A stretch of 64,000 bases of DNA from Boesenbergia rotunda (taxonomy: Eukaryota > Streptophyta > Magnoliopsida > Zingiberales > Zingiberaceae), in assembly GCA_024364735.1 (NCBI GenBank), contig JAGFNQ010002306.1, positions 243,515 through 307,514 on the forward strand. Reading direction: 5' to 3'. This document shows positions 1 through 11,082 of the stretch, piece after piece (position 1 is the first letter of the stretch; each line of letters opens with the position of its first letter). A program made the translations under genes and the position numbers. The notes beneath the pieces were generated by a model, which saw only the letters and a program-made list of their open reading frames with translations, made no database searches and had not been told where the DNA came from.

Positions 1-792
1 CAAGGGTCAACTCCTTTAGTACCTCCACCCTCTAGTCAAATGATAAGTGTGTGTGGCATTTGCTCTAGTCTAGAGCACACTTCAGACTCATGCCCCAATC
101 TCCAACAGGACGAGACAGTAGCTGCATTAGGGAGAGGACAATTTCCATCAAGAAACAATCCATATTCCTCTACCTATAACCCCGGTTGGAGGAATCATCC
201 TAACTTGAGGTATGGGAATGCTTTCTGCCAATAAGAGCCTCAAAATCAGTCCTCATAGCAGCCTCAACCGAATTTCCAGCAGCCCCAACAAACTCAGATC
301 AATCAGCAACAATTTCAGCCATCAAATCCAAGTTTTCAGCCCCCGTTTCAACCTAATTCTCAACATTTTCAGCAACAATTCCAAGCATTTGATCCTCAAT
401 TCCAGCAACCTTATCAAGGGCAGCAAGGCTTTCAATCATTTCCAGTTTTTCCAGCTCAAAACCAATCGAATTTTCAGCCATCACAGCCCATGAATCAGTT
501 TTCACAGCCCTACAACCAAGGGTTTCAAGGGCAGAATTTTTAGCCTTCTCCACCTAATTTTCCACCTCAGAATCAGAATTTTCAAGTTCACAACGCCCAG
601 CAATGTTTCCAAGCATATCAGCCATTTGATCAGCCCTCTTATCAGCCCCAAAATTCAAGTTTTCAACAAAATCAGCAATCAAAATTTCAGCCTTCTTCTT
701 CATCCTTTCAAGGTCACTCAAGAAGCTATTCTAACCAAGGAGGTTATGGGAGCTCAAGTGGAGGAAATGTACCCCAACAGAGGGTTGATGAT
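1..792 (+). pseudogene. Athila-like gag, zinc knuckle and Gln/Phe/Pro-rich domain, with three nonsense codons
   Basis: One reading frame runs from the window edge into the downstream open frame, broken only by TAA at 232-234, TAG at 256-258 and TAG at 541-543. Each stop fits a single C-to-T change in a CAA or CAG codon. Near 52-93 there is a perfect CX2CX4HX4C nucleocapsid knuckle (CGICSSLEHTSDSC), then YNPGWRNHPN, a phrase typical of Athila gag. From about 235 to 760 the frame encodes a low-complexity domain of repeated FQ, PQ and QQ words with very few charged residues, longer than I expect for the family. Its role would be genomic RNA packaging in the virus-like particle. It cannot be translated through as it stands. 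Confidence 0.8.
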
Positions 793-3009
793 ATGTTTCA
801 ACAAATAATGCAACAACAACAATCTTGGCAACAACAACAACAAGGTTGGCAACAAAACATTGAGAGGCAAATAGGGCAATTAGCGAGTGGGATCAATCAC
901 AATCAAGCTCAAGGATCAAATCAACTTCCTTCCCAAACTGTTCCTAATCCCAAAGGGAATGTGAGTGCTATATATTTGAGGAGTGGGAAGGTCACCTCAT
1001 CTCCAAAGAGTCCAAGAGCAGAATTTTCAGGAAACCAGACAGCTTCCCCAATTCCGGCCCAAAACCACACTGAAATGAGTTCAAATTCAGCTGATTCCAC
1101 CCCTAGCCCGTTCCCAACTCAGTCCTCAAGCAACCCTCCAAATTTGGTGGCAAACGGAGAAGAAATCAGTGCCGAGACGCAAGGGACAGCAGCCACTACG
1201 CAGGGGACAGCACAGCAGAATTCAGCCTCTCCACTTCCGGCCAAAGTTGATGATTTTAGGGTTCCGTTGCCTTTTCCACAGGGGAGAACTCCAACCAAAA
1301 GACAAGGGGAGAAGGAGAAGGCTAAGGAATTTAATGAACTAGTGGAGCTTTTCAGCAAAGTGGAGATCAATATACCTTTATTGACCATGATCAAAAGAAT
1401 TCCAAAGTATGCTAAGTTTTTGAAGGATCTTTGTGTTAACAAAAGGAAGCTTAAGGAAAATGAATTGGTCAGCATTGGAAAAAATGTTTCTTCGCTTATC
1501 CATGCCCTACCTCAAAAATGTGAAGACCCTGGGATGTTTACTGTTTCTTGTGAGATTGGGAGCACCATATTTAACGATGCTATGTTAGATTTAGGAGCTT
1601 CTATAAATGTGATGCCCAGGTCAGTCTTTCAGATGCTCGGCATAGGCCCTTTACAGCCCACTGGCGTGATGATACAGCTAGCAGACAGGAGCCAGACACG
1701 CCCAGCAGGTATGATTGAAGATGTTTTGGTGAAGGTAAAGGAGCTGATATTTCCTGCTGATTTCTATATTTTGGATATGGAGGGAGATTATTTGGCACAC
1801 CATTCTCCATTGATTTTAGGCAGACCGTTTCTGAAGACGACCAGAACAAAAATCGATATATATGCCGGTACACTTTCTATGGAGATTGGAGATACGGTTA
1901 TTCAGTTTAGCCTCTTCGATGCTATGAAGCAACCGAGAGAGGATCACTCCATCAGGAGCATGGATCTTATTGAGAAGCTGGAACAGACAGAGATAGAGGC
2001 TGAGGGATTTCTAGAGGATTTTTATAGAGAAGCTATTCATTCAGAGGAGGCTGAGAGAGTATTTACTGCTGAGACTGAGGAATTTTCAGAAGACACTTCA
2101 GACACATTTACAGCTGGAGAGATTATTCTAGGTGTAGGGGATTGCACAGAGCCCCAAGGATCACCTATTTTTGTTGAGATTCAAAGTGTAGGGGATTGCA
2201 CAGAGCCCCAAGGATCACTTATACCAGTTGAGCACCTACTAGAACTTGAACCTGATACGAACTCTATACTTGACCAGGAGGGAGCTATGGACACATCTAT
2301 CATTGTGGAACCTCCAGGTATTTTTCAGCGCGATCAGGTAAGTATTTCTTTTATTTTTTTGGATACATCAAGAGGGGCACCAAAAGTTGATTTTATTGGC
2401 TGCGATACATTTCTTGATTTGTCATGCGTGGGGAATAATTGGGAAAATTTCATTGGAACATCCAAAATAGATTTCATTGATTATGATAAGTGTCTTGATG
2501 CATCTTGGGTAGATATTCATTGTAAAAAATTCTTTGAGATGACTAAACTTGATTTTATTGGATGTGATTCATTTCTGGATAAATTGTATGCAAAGACTGA
2601 TATTATTTTATTTCCTTCATACCCTGCACGCTCTAGAGGGGTAGTACATTGTTTTGCAGGGTCCAGAAGACTGCTGGAGTGGGAGCTTCATTTGAACAGA
2701 CTGAAACCTCCTGAAATGTGTCCCAAAAAGAATAAAGAGGGAGTAGATTTTACTTTAATTCAAAACACTCTACCTCTTACATGGATCTTGTATTTAAATA
2801 ATCTTCGTCCACCTGAACAGGTTGCAGTTAAATCCAAGTGTGGGGGAGCGATGCACAGTGAAGTGGAACAAATGGAAGAAGCTCTTTCGCACACCCTGAC
2901 TCCTCCACTACCGCGGTGGAGGCTTTTTCTTGACAGACTCCGACCGCCAGAAATAAAAGGGAGTTTGATTTTTGTCGTCTTTTCCTTTATTGCATGTTTT
3001 CACTCTTAA
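793..3009 (+). CDS. Athila-like gag C-terminus plus retropepsin-like protease (open part of the broken gag-pol frame)
   Basis: This is 738 codons in the same frame as the broken upstream gag; the ATG at 793 is only the first Met after the last stop. Order: a Gln-rich start (QQQQSWQQQQQ), the Athila motif IGQLAS with AIYLRSGK (about residues 25-65), a Ser/Pro/Thr-rich linker, a conserved helical block (about 170-240), and an aspartic-protease domain (about 245-370) with LDLGASINVMP at the active site. The catalytic signature reads DLG rather than DTG or DSG, a form common in Athila copies. It ends with LILGRPFL. The C-terminal third is unusual: a duplicated 18-residue unit, four DFIGCDxFLD-like words and three WxLxLxxLxPPE words. 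No RT follows. Whether it is expressed is unknown. Confidence 0.75.
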   Translation: MFQQIMQQQQSWQQQQQGWQQNIERQIGQLASGINHNQAQGSNQLPSQTVPNPKGNVSAIYLRSGKVTSSPKSPRAEFSGNQTASPIPAQNHTEMSSNSADSTPSPFPTQSSSNPPNLVANGEEISAETQGTAATTQGTAQQNSASPLPAKVDDFRVPLPFPQGRTPTKRQGEKEKAKEFNELVELFSKVEINIPLLTMIKRIPKYAKFLKDLCVNKRKLKENELVSIGKNVSSLIHALPQKCEDPGMFTVSCEIGSTIFNDAMLDLGASINVMPRSVFQMLGIGPLQPTGVMIQLADRSQTRPAGMIEDVLVKVKELIFPADFYILDMEGDYLAHHSPLILGRPFLKTTRTKIDIYAGTLSMEIGDTVIQFSLFDAMKQPREDHSIRSMDLIEKLEQTEIEAEGFLEDFYREAIHSEEAERVFTAETEEFSEDTSDTFTAGEIILGVGDCTEPQGSPIFVEIQSVGDCTEPQGSLIPVEHLLELEPDTNSILDQEGAMDTSIIVEPPGIFQRDQVSISFIFLDTSRGAPKVDFIGCDTFLDLSCVGNNWENFIGTSKIDFIDYDKCLDASWVDIHCKKFFEMTKLDFIGCDSFLDKLYAKTDIILFPSYPARSRGVVHCFAGSRRLLEWELHLNRLKPPEMCPKKNKEGVDFTLIQNTLPLTWILYLNNLRPPEQVAVKSKCGGAMHSEVEQMEEALSHTLTPPLPRWRLFLDRLRPPEIKGSLIFVVFSFIACFHS
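2132..2218 (+). repeat. 54-bp in-frame tandem repeat in the gag-protease ORF
   Basis: A unit starting at 2132 recurs at 2186 (period 54 bp, 18 codons; the second copy is clear for about 33 bp). It encodes VGDCTEPQGSxIxVE twice. The repeat preserves the reading frame, so it is a protein-level duplication and not just slipped DNA. Confidence 0.9.
2680..2952 (+). repeat. Three copies of a WxLxLxxLxPPE protein motif
   Basis: At 2680-2715, 2782-2817 and 2917-2952 the frame encodes WELHLNRLKPPE, WILYLNNLRPPE and WRLFLDRLRPPE, spaced 102 and 135 bp apart. The residues between the copies differ, so the motif itself seems conserved. It could be a short helix plus Pro-Pro-Glu turn used for binding. 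I do not recognise it from a named family. Confidence 0.8.
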
Positions 3010-5975
3010 AATGAGATCTTGTTAATAAATAAGTGAGTAGAGTAACATGACATGAATAAAATCATTGTAAATACTATATTTTGTGTTTTTAGCACTTTTC
3101 CTTACATGAGTAGAAATAAATGTATCCCTCTAGATTTTCTCCATAGCATTTTAGAGTCTTTTAGAAAATAAATTAAATTTGGTTGTCAAAACTTAGGGTT
3201 TAAGCTCATGGATGAAATCTTGAATATTTGAGTACTACTTGGCTTTGGATTCTTAATTGAGAATTTGAGATGGATTATTTTTACCTAGTGAGATTAGCCT
3301 TATTTTGTGATACACACATGTTATTGTGCTCTAGAACTTGCCTAGGTTCTTTCGAAATCATATTTCAATGGTTGGATCACATCTATAGAGACTAATCACT
3401 TTGTTTACTTTTCCACATCAACTTTGGCAAAAATCATATTTATCCTATTTGTCTTTCCTTATTCCTAATTCTAACCCCAATTTTTCTATGGATTTGTTTG
3501 CTTGGGATGTTTTCTTGATGTTATTTTGCCCGAGACGGACAAAGATTTAAGTGTGGGGGAGTGATTAGTGATTTGGAAGCAATTTTTATGCAATTCATGT
3601 CGAAAAAAAAAAATTTTTTGTGCCAAGTTAAGTTGAGTTTGGTGTCAAGATCAAGTGGGAAGAAGTGGTTCGAGTTGGAAGCAAGTGGAGATCTTGATTC
3701 TTGATTAATCTTAGAAGATCCAAGTGGCATGCAATTGAAGAATGAAAAGGAAAATATGCAATAAAAGAAAAAGAAAAAAAAGATGGCATGCAAAAGCAAA
3801 GGTTTGTGCCAAAATGAAGTTAATTTGGCTCGGGAAAGATGTGGACCAAGAATTGCTAACAGCCCCTTGTTTGCTGGGTAGCTGCTGAATTATGAAGCAG
3901 GAGAATGCAGAAAAAGTCTAAATCAATTGTAGCAAAATCTTTGCCAAGGTGGAGCCCAGAACAAGGGGTCAAGAATGAAATCTGTACAATTGCAGCTAAG
4001 TTATGAGGTTGCTGAAGGATGAACTGAAGCTGAGGAAATCTGAGAAGTAGAAGCCGAAACTGGACTGCAATAGAAGCTGGAAAACAAGGGCAGAAATCTG
4101 TGCCATTTAGAAGGGGAACAAAAGGAATCTGAAGTTGTTCAGCCACCCTGCTAGAAGTTAGTTGCGGATGATCATTGTTATAGAAGTCAGAACATGATTG
4201 GTGGGAAGCTTAAATGCAACTGTGCAAAATCAGGATGTCAGGATTGTAGCTGAACAGATAAAAATTTGTTGGATTGCAACTAATCTGAATTTGCCTGCAG
4301 CTGTACTAATCTGAAACCAATGTGAAGTGGCTGTCCAGAATTAAGAAAAAAATCCTTCACCATGTGATCAGGTATTCTGAAGAGCAGCAGGGCAAAAACA
4401 GTTGATACATGATCGAATCCTTGAAATAGATGAGAACAAGCTGACTAAAAACAGTGAGGAAGTAGAGTTATCAAACCATTAAGTGGAAAAATCTGTTTCA
4501 ATATCTGAAAAGAATTTGTGCCAAAAGGAAAATCTGGTAAACATAATTTGGTTATCAAAAGCTTGGATTAAGAATTTGGAAGTCAAGATCAGCAACTTCT
4601 TGTTGATTAAGTCCAAACTGAAGTGCTCTAAACTGCAGCTGAACTCCAGCTGAAAACAATTGGGAATTTGGTTGGCAAGCTGAACAAAGCTGCACAAGGC
4701 TGAGAATTAGCTGAAAACTTATCTGAAAACTCTGCGCAAAGCTGGAAAGCAGTGTAAAATCTCTGGAATCAAGCTGAGGAAAGATTCTGAAATGCATTGC
4801 AATGTTTGTTCCCAAAATCTGAAGCTGAAAGCTGCTGAATGATACAAGCAAATTAGATTGAAGCTGAGCTGAATCTGAGCTAGAAATTGCTGCCGAATGC
4901 TGGAATTGGACCTCCATCTGAAGCCGAATTGAAGCTGAATTGATTTAGAACTTCTGAAATGATGTAGCTGAATTGCAGTGGGACAATGGCATAAATTCTG
5001 AGCAATTCTGGAAACGATGCAGCAGAAACAAGATGAACTGCAGTTGTATAATCTGACCAAAAGCTGAGAAGAAATTCTGAAACTGCCCAAATCTTTTGAG
5101 GAGCTATGAATCATGATATTAAGTGTAAAATGAATCTGAAGTTGAAGGTGCACATTCAATTTCAGATCTAAGAAGAACAAATGGTTATTAGAAGTTTTAA
5201 AGTGGAGAAGAAGGAAAGAAGAGAGAAACAAGATGGCACACAAATTGGAAGTTTCGGCACCATTGAATCAAGTGAAGCTTTTCTCATCCAACTTGAAAAA
5301 TTGTTCTACCATCATTCTGATTTCATTAGAGAAGGAGAAAGGAAAGAAACCAAAAGTCAGAAAAAGAAGGAAGACATATTGGCAAATAGATAAGAAATTG
5401 GCACATTGAACCAAGGAAGGTTTCTTCATCCAAATCCAAGGAAACTATTTAAGTTTGAAGTCACAACACTTTTGAGATCATTAGGGGACTGTATGGAGAA
5501 GCAAGAAGCATCGAAAATATCCTCAAGCACTCAAGTCTTCCACTTTATCAGTTTTTCCATTTCTTTGAATTTTTATTCTAGTCCTTATCATTTCCATGTC
5601 TTTGATTTGTTTTTGTAGATGTTGATCCTATTCATGATTAATGGTGGAGAGTAGATAATAAGCAAGCCTATGGTAGTGCAAGAAGCATGTGTGTTTGAGT
5701 GAGCTCCACTTTCATCATCGAGTTAGAACTTAAGGAGAGAGCCACAAAAATTTTCCTTAAAAGGCTATGAGTTAGATTCATCTCAATGACTCATGATAGA
5801 TGAAAAGGCCCAGTTGTTGATTTAAGGACAAGATACTAAACCATAGAGCTTAGATTTATGAGAATTGGCAACCCTAGGTAATTTCTTTTCAATTGATTCT
5901 AATTATGCTTAAGTAAATCTAGGGGATACATATGTACTGTTTTCGCGAGACGCTCAAGGCTAAGTGTGGGGGAGT
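3010..5975 (+). other. Non-coding 3' internal region of the Athila-like element with two polypurine-tract copies
   Basis: No supported gene here; the open frames are short and compositionally biased. A polypurine tract of the form aagtgtgggggagt occurs twice, near 3549-3562 and at 5962-5975. The second directly abuts the LTR start and is the working primer site for plus-strand synthesis. The first, about 2.4 kb earlier in a similar context (...gattagtg), suggests that the stretch between was inserted or duplicated ahead of the real LTR. Confidence 0.6.
3880..5110. repeat. Cryptically simple GCTGAA/AATCTGAA-rich tract, about 1.2 kb
   Basis: The + strand is densely sown with words such as gaagctgaa, gctgaac, aatctgaa and cagctgaa in no fixed period. 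Read on the minus strand it gives biased Leu/Gln/Phe/Ser open frames, which I take to be a by-product. It looks like an old, diffused microsatellite or an expanded low-complexity spacer inside the element. Confidence 0.6.
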
Positions 5976-8490
5976 TGATAGATTCCATTTTATTGATCAT
6001 TTGAGTTGCTTAAATCCCTGTTTGATCTATGTTTTTATTGCCAAAATTGTGAAATTGCCTAGGTTTTAGAATTTATTCATATTTTGGACTTAAATGCAAA
6101 ATTACACATATTTGAGTTAATTGACCACTAAATTCTTGATTTATTTTTGTAGGCATGAAAGGTTCCTGGACCTAGAGCATATTGGGTCAAACTTGAGTCG
6201 GAAGTGGAACCGGATCGAATTATCAAGCCTACGATTAATCCGGGCCGTCCGATTCAAGAGCGGCTAGATCTGAGCCATCCGGGACGATCTGGAGCAATCC
6301 GAGCTAGGGTTAGGGTTGATCAAGCTCTATGATCAAGATCTGAAGGTTTCATCCCAATCAGAGCTCAATCGACCGTTGGATCAAGCTTAGAGAGCTCTAG
6401 AGCGTCCATTCAAGATTAGGGTGATCTGGACCATCCGTTGCACATCTGGAGGATCCGAGCTACCACGAGGCAAATCCTGACCTCAGATCACCATCATCAA
6501 AGTTTGGCTCAAATCAGAGCGAGATCGGCCGTTGGATTTCCTCAAATCGATCTGAGCCGTCCATTGGTTAATACTTAAGGAAAATGGCACAGAAGCTCTT
6601 CCCCGTCGCGTCTCAGAGTTCTTCGCCGCAATTCCCGTTCTTCATGTTCTTCCTTCATCCTTAGCTTGTTTCCTTCAATCCAAGGCGCGACCACTCGATC
6701 TTCTTGCAGAACTCACGTGCTAGATCATTGGGGAGGCAATCGGTATTGTTTCCGGATCAAATCTGCCCAAGAACAGAGTTGTGAGAGGTTTCTACAGCTT
6801 TGTCCATTTAACACTCTTCGGATCGGCTGTGCTCTACCACCTTCCATCTAAACTATCCAGAGGGGTTCCCTGAGTAGCTTGGATCGTCATCCATCCACCC
6901 ACGCACGCAGACACAGCTGCAATGAAGAAATCGCATGGAAATTTCAGAAATGGGCAGTTTGAGCTGTATTCAATCGCTGATGAGTTTTTCCCCATGATTT
7001 GCTGAGCTTACGGGTCCGAGGCTCTCCTTTGCTTGACAACCAAAGAGTATCTGAGCTCTGGAAGGAGTCGAGGAGTAGATTTCATCAGTTTAATTTCATG
7101 TTTAGCTGTAGTTTCAATTCTGTTGCAGATTTGTTCTGAAATTCTGTTGTAGTTACTGAGTTTTTCGAATTTTAAGCTCTTAGCTGTAAGTTAGTTTCAA
7201 TTCTGCAAGTAGAGTAATCGAGACACTTGTTTAGTGAATGAATAGATCAAATTTCAGTTTAGTTCTTAGTTAATTTGCTGCGTGCCAATTGATTTGCTGC
7301 GTGCCAATTGATTTCTGAAAAAAAAAAACCATTCAGTTTCGGAAATTGTTTTAGATTTCCTATTTTTGAGTTGTTTCTGAGTTTCTTAGTAGTTAATTTC
7401 ATCTCTAGCATTAGATAGATAGCTTGCGTTATTAACATAGAATTTAGTTTCGATTTGCTTGCCATTTAAAGTCTGAAAAAAAGAAAAGAAATCAAATCTG
7501 TTTTCTGTTTAATCTATTTCAGACTTGGTGTTTTCTGTTTTCATTCCCTTTCATTAGTTTTGTTAAGTAATTGCTAGCTGAAACTTCTTTGCTCCTAGAT
7601 CAGTCACATGTACTCAGTCTATGTTAGCTAGCTCAGCCTCTAAGCATTTGCAAAAACAGAAAAATCAATAGCTTTTCCCTTTCAATTTGCATCTAAAATT
7701 TCAGCCCTTTTCATTTCTGAATTTACCTTGTTTCTTTGGTTTTGATCTCAGTTTCCAATTTCCCACTTTAGTCTTGTTTAGTTCTTTCTTAACACCATTG
7801 TTTTCCAATTGAATCACTTAGTGTAAACCCTTGAGCCGAAAATCCACTTATTCCTTGATTTAGAGCTAGTTTTTGGCACAAAAGTTCTCCCTAGCGTGCC
7901 AACTTCCTTGAATTCATTTGCATCCAAAGTTAGCTTGTTTTGTGGCATGTGATTGCGTTCGAATCAATAAGTTTGAATCCACCTAATTCTGAAAAATCTG
8001 GGCAGTGATTGGCTTTCAAAAAAAAACATTGCATGCTTGATAGATATTTGTTGCTTGTGAAATTTCTAATTCCTTTTGCATTGATTTGTCTTAGCTTTGT
8101 CATTTCCGAAATTTGCCATATCTGCCTCTATATTTCAGATTAGTGTTGTTTGCATTCGAATTGAGCTTTGTTTTCTGAATTGGTTAAGTACCTTGGTTGA
8201 TTAGGTTTACATTAGGTTGAGTTCTTAAATGCAAATTTCTTGTTAGTTCCATTGTTAATTATCATTCATTTTCATTTCATTTTCCTTTTCAATTACAAAC
8301 CAAAAATCCATTTTCGTGTTTGAAACCCAAAAACGACACATAACTACAAGTTTGAATCAAGCACGACAACTATCCCCGAGAAAAATACGACCTGTGACCC
8401 CTTTGCTACATTCTTATACGTTTTGCTTGTAAAAGGGTTTCCAGCTTTCATTTACAAAATTCTAAATTTGAGGCCCACATTCGTGACACA
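5976..8490 (+). repeat. 3' LTR of the Athila-like element
   Basis: The LTR starts with TGATAG directly after the polypurine tract. It is about 2.5 kb and has no credible ORF. Near 6560-6680 it becomes GC-richer, with a probable transcription-start region (aggaaaatggcacagaagctc). From 7080 to 8300 it is T-rich with repeated 'ttctgaaa/agtttc' words. The 3' end is not certain: a CA end at about 8488-8490 is the best guess, just before Tekay sequence begins. Confidence 0.65.
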
Positions 8491-8503
8491 TAGTTTGGGC
8501 CTG

Positions 8504-10780
8504 TCAATACTCCCTGAAGATGTGGTTCATCAGCTCCATGAAGACTGCTGGAGCATTGGTTACTCCAAAAGGCATCACTACAAATTCGTAGTGGCCGTAT
8601 CTTGTCCTGAAGGCCGTCCTGGGGATGTCACTTTCTTTAACCTTTAGCTGATGATACCCAGAACGCAGATCTATCTTCGAGAACACTGTAGCCCCTTTGA
8701 GTTGATCAAATAAATCATCTATTCTAGGAAGGGGGTACTTGTTCTTGATGGTTACCTTGTTCAGAGCTCTGTAGTCTATGCACAGACGCATAGACCCATC
8801 CTTCTTCTTGACGAAAAGTACAGGAGCTCCCCAGGGTGAATGACTCGGGCGGATGAAGCCCTTGTTTAGTAGCTCCTGGAGTTGCTCTTGTAATTCTTTC
8901 AGCTCTGCAGGAGACATACGATATGGGGCTTTTGAGACCGGACCGGTACCTGGCACCAGCTCAATCTCAAATTCCACCTCCCTGTTGGGCAGTAGTCCAG
9001 GTAGTTCTTCTGGGAACACTTCTGGATATTCGCAGACTACCCGTACATCCTCCTGCTTGAGTTCTTTCTTTGCTTCTGAGTCCACTACGTGTGCAAGAAA
9101 ACCAGCACACCCTTGCTCTAGCATCTGGTGGGCTGCCAAGGCTGAGAGGAATTTCTGAGTCTTCCTCTTTGGGGCTCCTTGAAACTCGAATGGTGGTTCT
9201 CCTTCTGGGCTGAAAACCACCTTCCTTCTACGGCAGTCCACTGAAGCGCTGTACTTACTGAGGAAATCCATGCCCAGTATGATGTCGAAGTCTTGCATCG
9301 CAAGGACTATCAAATCGACATATAGCTCTCGGTCTGAAATCTTGATTGGCACAGCCCGGAGCCGCTGGGTGGATTCCATGATTTCCCCTGAGGGGAGAGT
9401 TGTCAGGAATCTGGACTCCCAACTCTCTGCAGGCACCTGTAACTTACTAGCAAAAGGTACTGATACGAAAGAATGGGTCGCCCCAGTGTCAAACAGTGTA
9501 GTAGCTAAATGCTGAAAAATAACTATTTGACCTGTTACGATCGTGGAGGCGCTGGCAGCTTCTTCCTTCGTGAGGGAAAAGACTCTGGCATTGGTTGGAA
9601 TTGGTGCTGCTTCCAACCCTCCCTGACTGATCTGAGGTCCCTCCAGTATAGTAGGCATGTAATGTAACTGAGGCTTGCCTCCATACTGTACGGACTGCTG
9701 AGGAAGTACCTTAAACTTGTTTGGGCAGTCTCTGGATCTGTGTCCCTCTTGTCCACATGAGTAGCATCCAGTTACACCCAAAAGGCATGCTCCTGGATGG
9801 GTCCTCCCACACTTAGGACAAGGTGGATACCTAGCTTGCTTGTTCTCTGGGTTTCCTTTTTGGCTGCCAGGCCACTGCTTCCTTTTGTGGTTCTTGTTCT
9901 TCCAGTTCTGGTTATTTGGCTGAGGCTTCTGGCCTCCTGTTGTCTTGTTCTCAATCAGGACTGGCTTCTGCTGTGTTTGCTGTGCCTTGATGCTATTCAG
10001 ATAGTGCTCTGAGATTAGAGCACTACTGACCAACTCCTCGCTGGTCTGGGGTCGGTGCGTCCCGTTGTTCACGTTGAGTGCTATTTCAGGGTTCAACATG
10101 CGGAGCATCAGTCTGACTCACTCCTTCTCTGTGCTGACTAGCTCTGGGCAAAGGCGAGCTAGTCTGTTGAACTTCGCGACTGCTTCTCCCACTGGTAGGT
10201 TACCTTGTCTAAACTCCATGAAGTCCTCGTAGTGCTTGTTGGTAACCCGCATGTGGAAGAACTCTTCATAGAACTCTTGCTCGAAATCTGTCCAGCTCAT
10301 CTGGTTGACTATCCTCTTACTCTTGACTCGCTCCCACCACATACGAGCATCTCCAGTTAGGAAGAAGGAGGCACATTTGACCTTCTCGACTTCTGGCCAG
10401 TCAAGAAGCTCCATTGTGCTCTCTAAAGTCTTGAACCAAGCCTGGGCATCCCAGGGCTCAGTCGTGCCTGAGAAGCTTTCGGGTTTCAGCCTCTGCCACT
10501 GGACGAGGTATGCTTCTTGTCTTCGATTCACGGCAGGGGTCTCCTGTGTGACTGGTGGAACTTCAGCCACCACTGGAGTTCCCACTCCTGCTGTGGGTGG
10601 TGTAGGGGGCACTGGGTGCTGATTTGCCATCAGTGTGGCGATGGTCTTCTGTTGTTCTGTAATCTGAGCTTGCATTTGAGCAATGACTGCCATCAGGTTT
10701 GGCTGTTCTGTGCCAGGCTCATTGTTATCTTGAACTGGAGTTCTGTTCCTTGCATTAGGAGCTCGGCCTCTTCTTGCCAT
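8504..10780 (-). pseudogene. Tekay-type gag-protease-RT polyprotein fragment
   Basis: The start codon at 10778-10780 begins MARRGRAPN. The retrotransposon gag domain lies about 100-220 codons in (QAWFKTLE, MWWERVK). One TGA near 10109-10117 interrupts the frame where the family normally has a basic residue, consistent with CGA to TGA; beyond it the same frame continues. Then comes a CCHC knuckle (CYSCGQEGHRSRDC), the protease active site LFDTGATHSFVS and the RT fingers/palm up to KIDLRSGYHQ and MPFGVTNAPAVF. The frame dies at ...NHIFREY, before the YVDD catalytic box, so no polymerase could be made. The role in an intact copy would be capsid, maturation protease and cDNA synthesis. Confidence 0.9.
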
Positions 10781-11068
10781 CTTGATAATGCATAAGGGAA
10801 CAAGAATCACCACTATATTTCTAGGTATAGAACTTGTTTTCTTACTTAGTAACCAAATATCCATTCTAGGGATTAAACATGATTCCACGATACTAAGGTA
10901 TTAAACATGCTTCCTCGTTCTACGCACATATGAGTAAGTACTTAAGCATTTCTCTATACTGCAATTAAATAAAGGAGCAATAGAAAAAAACTGAAACTTA
11001 AAACTTTCTTACTTGAAGACGGCAAGGTTGATGCTGATGTGTGTGTGATGCTGGAGAATGGGAACTTG

Positions 11069-11080
11069 GCTCTGATACCA
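11069..11080 (-). other. Primer-binding site for initiator tRNA-Met (Tekay element)
   Basis: Minus-strand tggtatcagagc lies two bases inside the LTR end. It matches the 3' end of plant initiator tRNA-Met and marks this LTR as the 5' one. The leader from here to the gag ATG (11068-10781) holds no gene. Confidence 0.9.
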
Positions 11081-11082
11081 AC

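Larger units (their letters stand above)
1..8490 (+). mobile_element. Athila-like Ty3/gypsy element, 3' portion (gag-protease, no pol)
   Basis: The window opens inside gag. A zinc knuckle, a Gln-rich domain and a retropepsin-like domain are followed by about 3 kb of non-coding DNA, a polypurine tract and a long 3' LTR. The gag/protease text (motifs such as FLKDLCVNKRKL and LILGRPFL) is of the Athila type. Reverse transcriptase, RNase H and integrase are absent between the protease ORF and the LTR. The element is therefore either internally deleted or a non-autonomous gag-only derivative (the 'TR-GAG' class is known in plants). Its 5' LTR lies outside the window. The right edge near 8490 is inferred from where Tekay RT homology begins (about 8504) and is not fixed by a target duplication. 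Confidence 0.8.

Noticed and set aside
4555..5243. Overlapping minus-strand frames of 120 and 174 codons
   Set aside because: Leu/Gln/Phe/Ser bias comes from the GCTGAA-rich tract; no domain and no start context.
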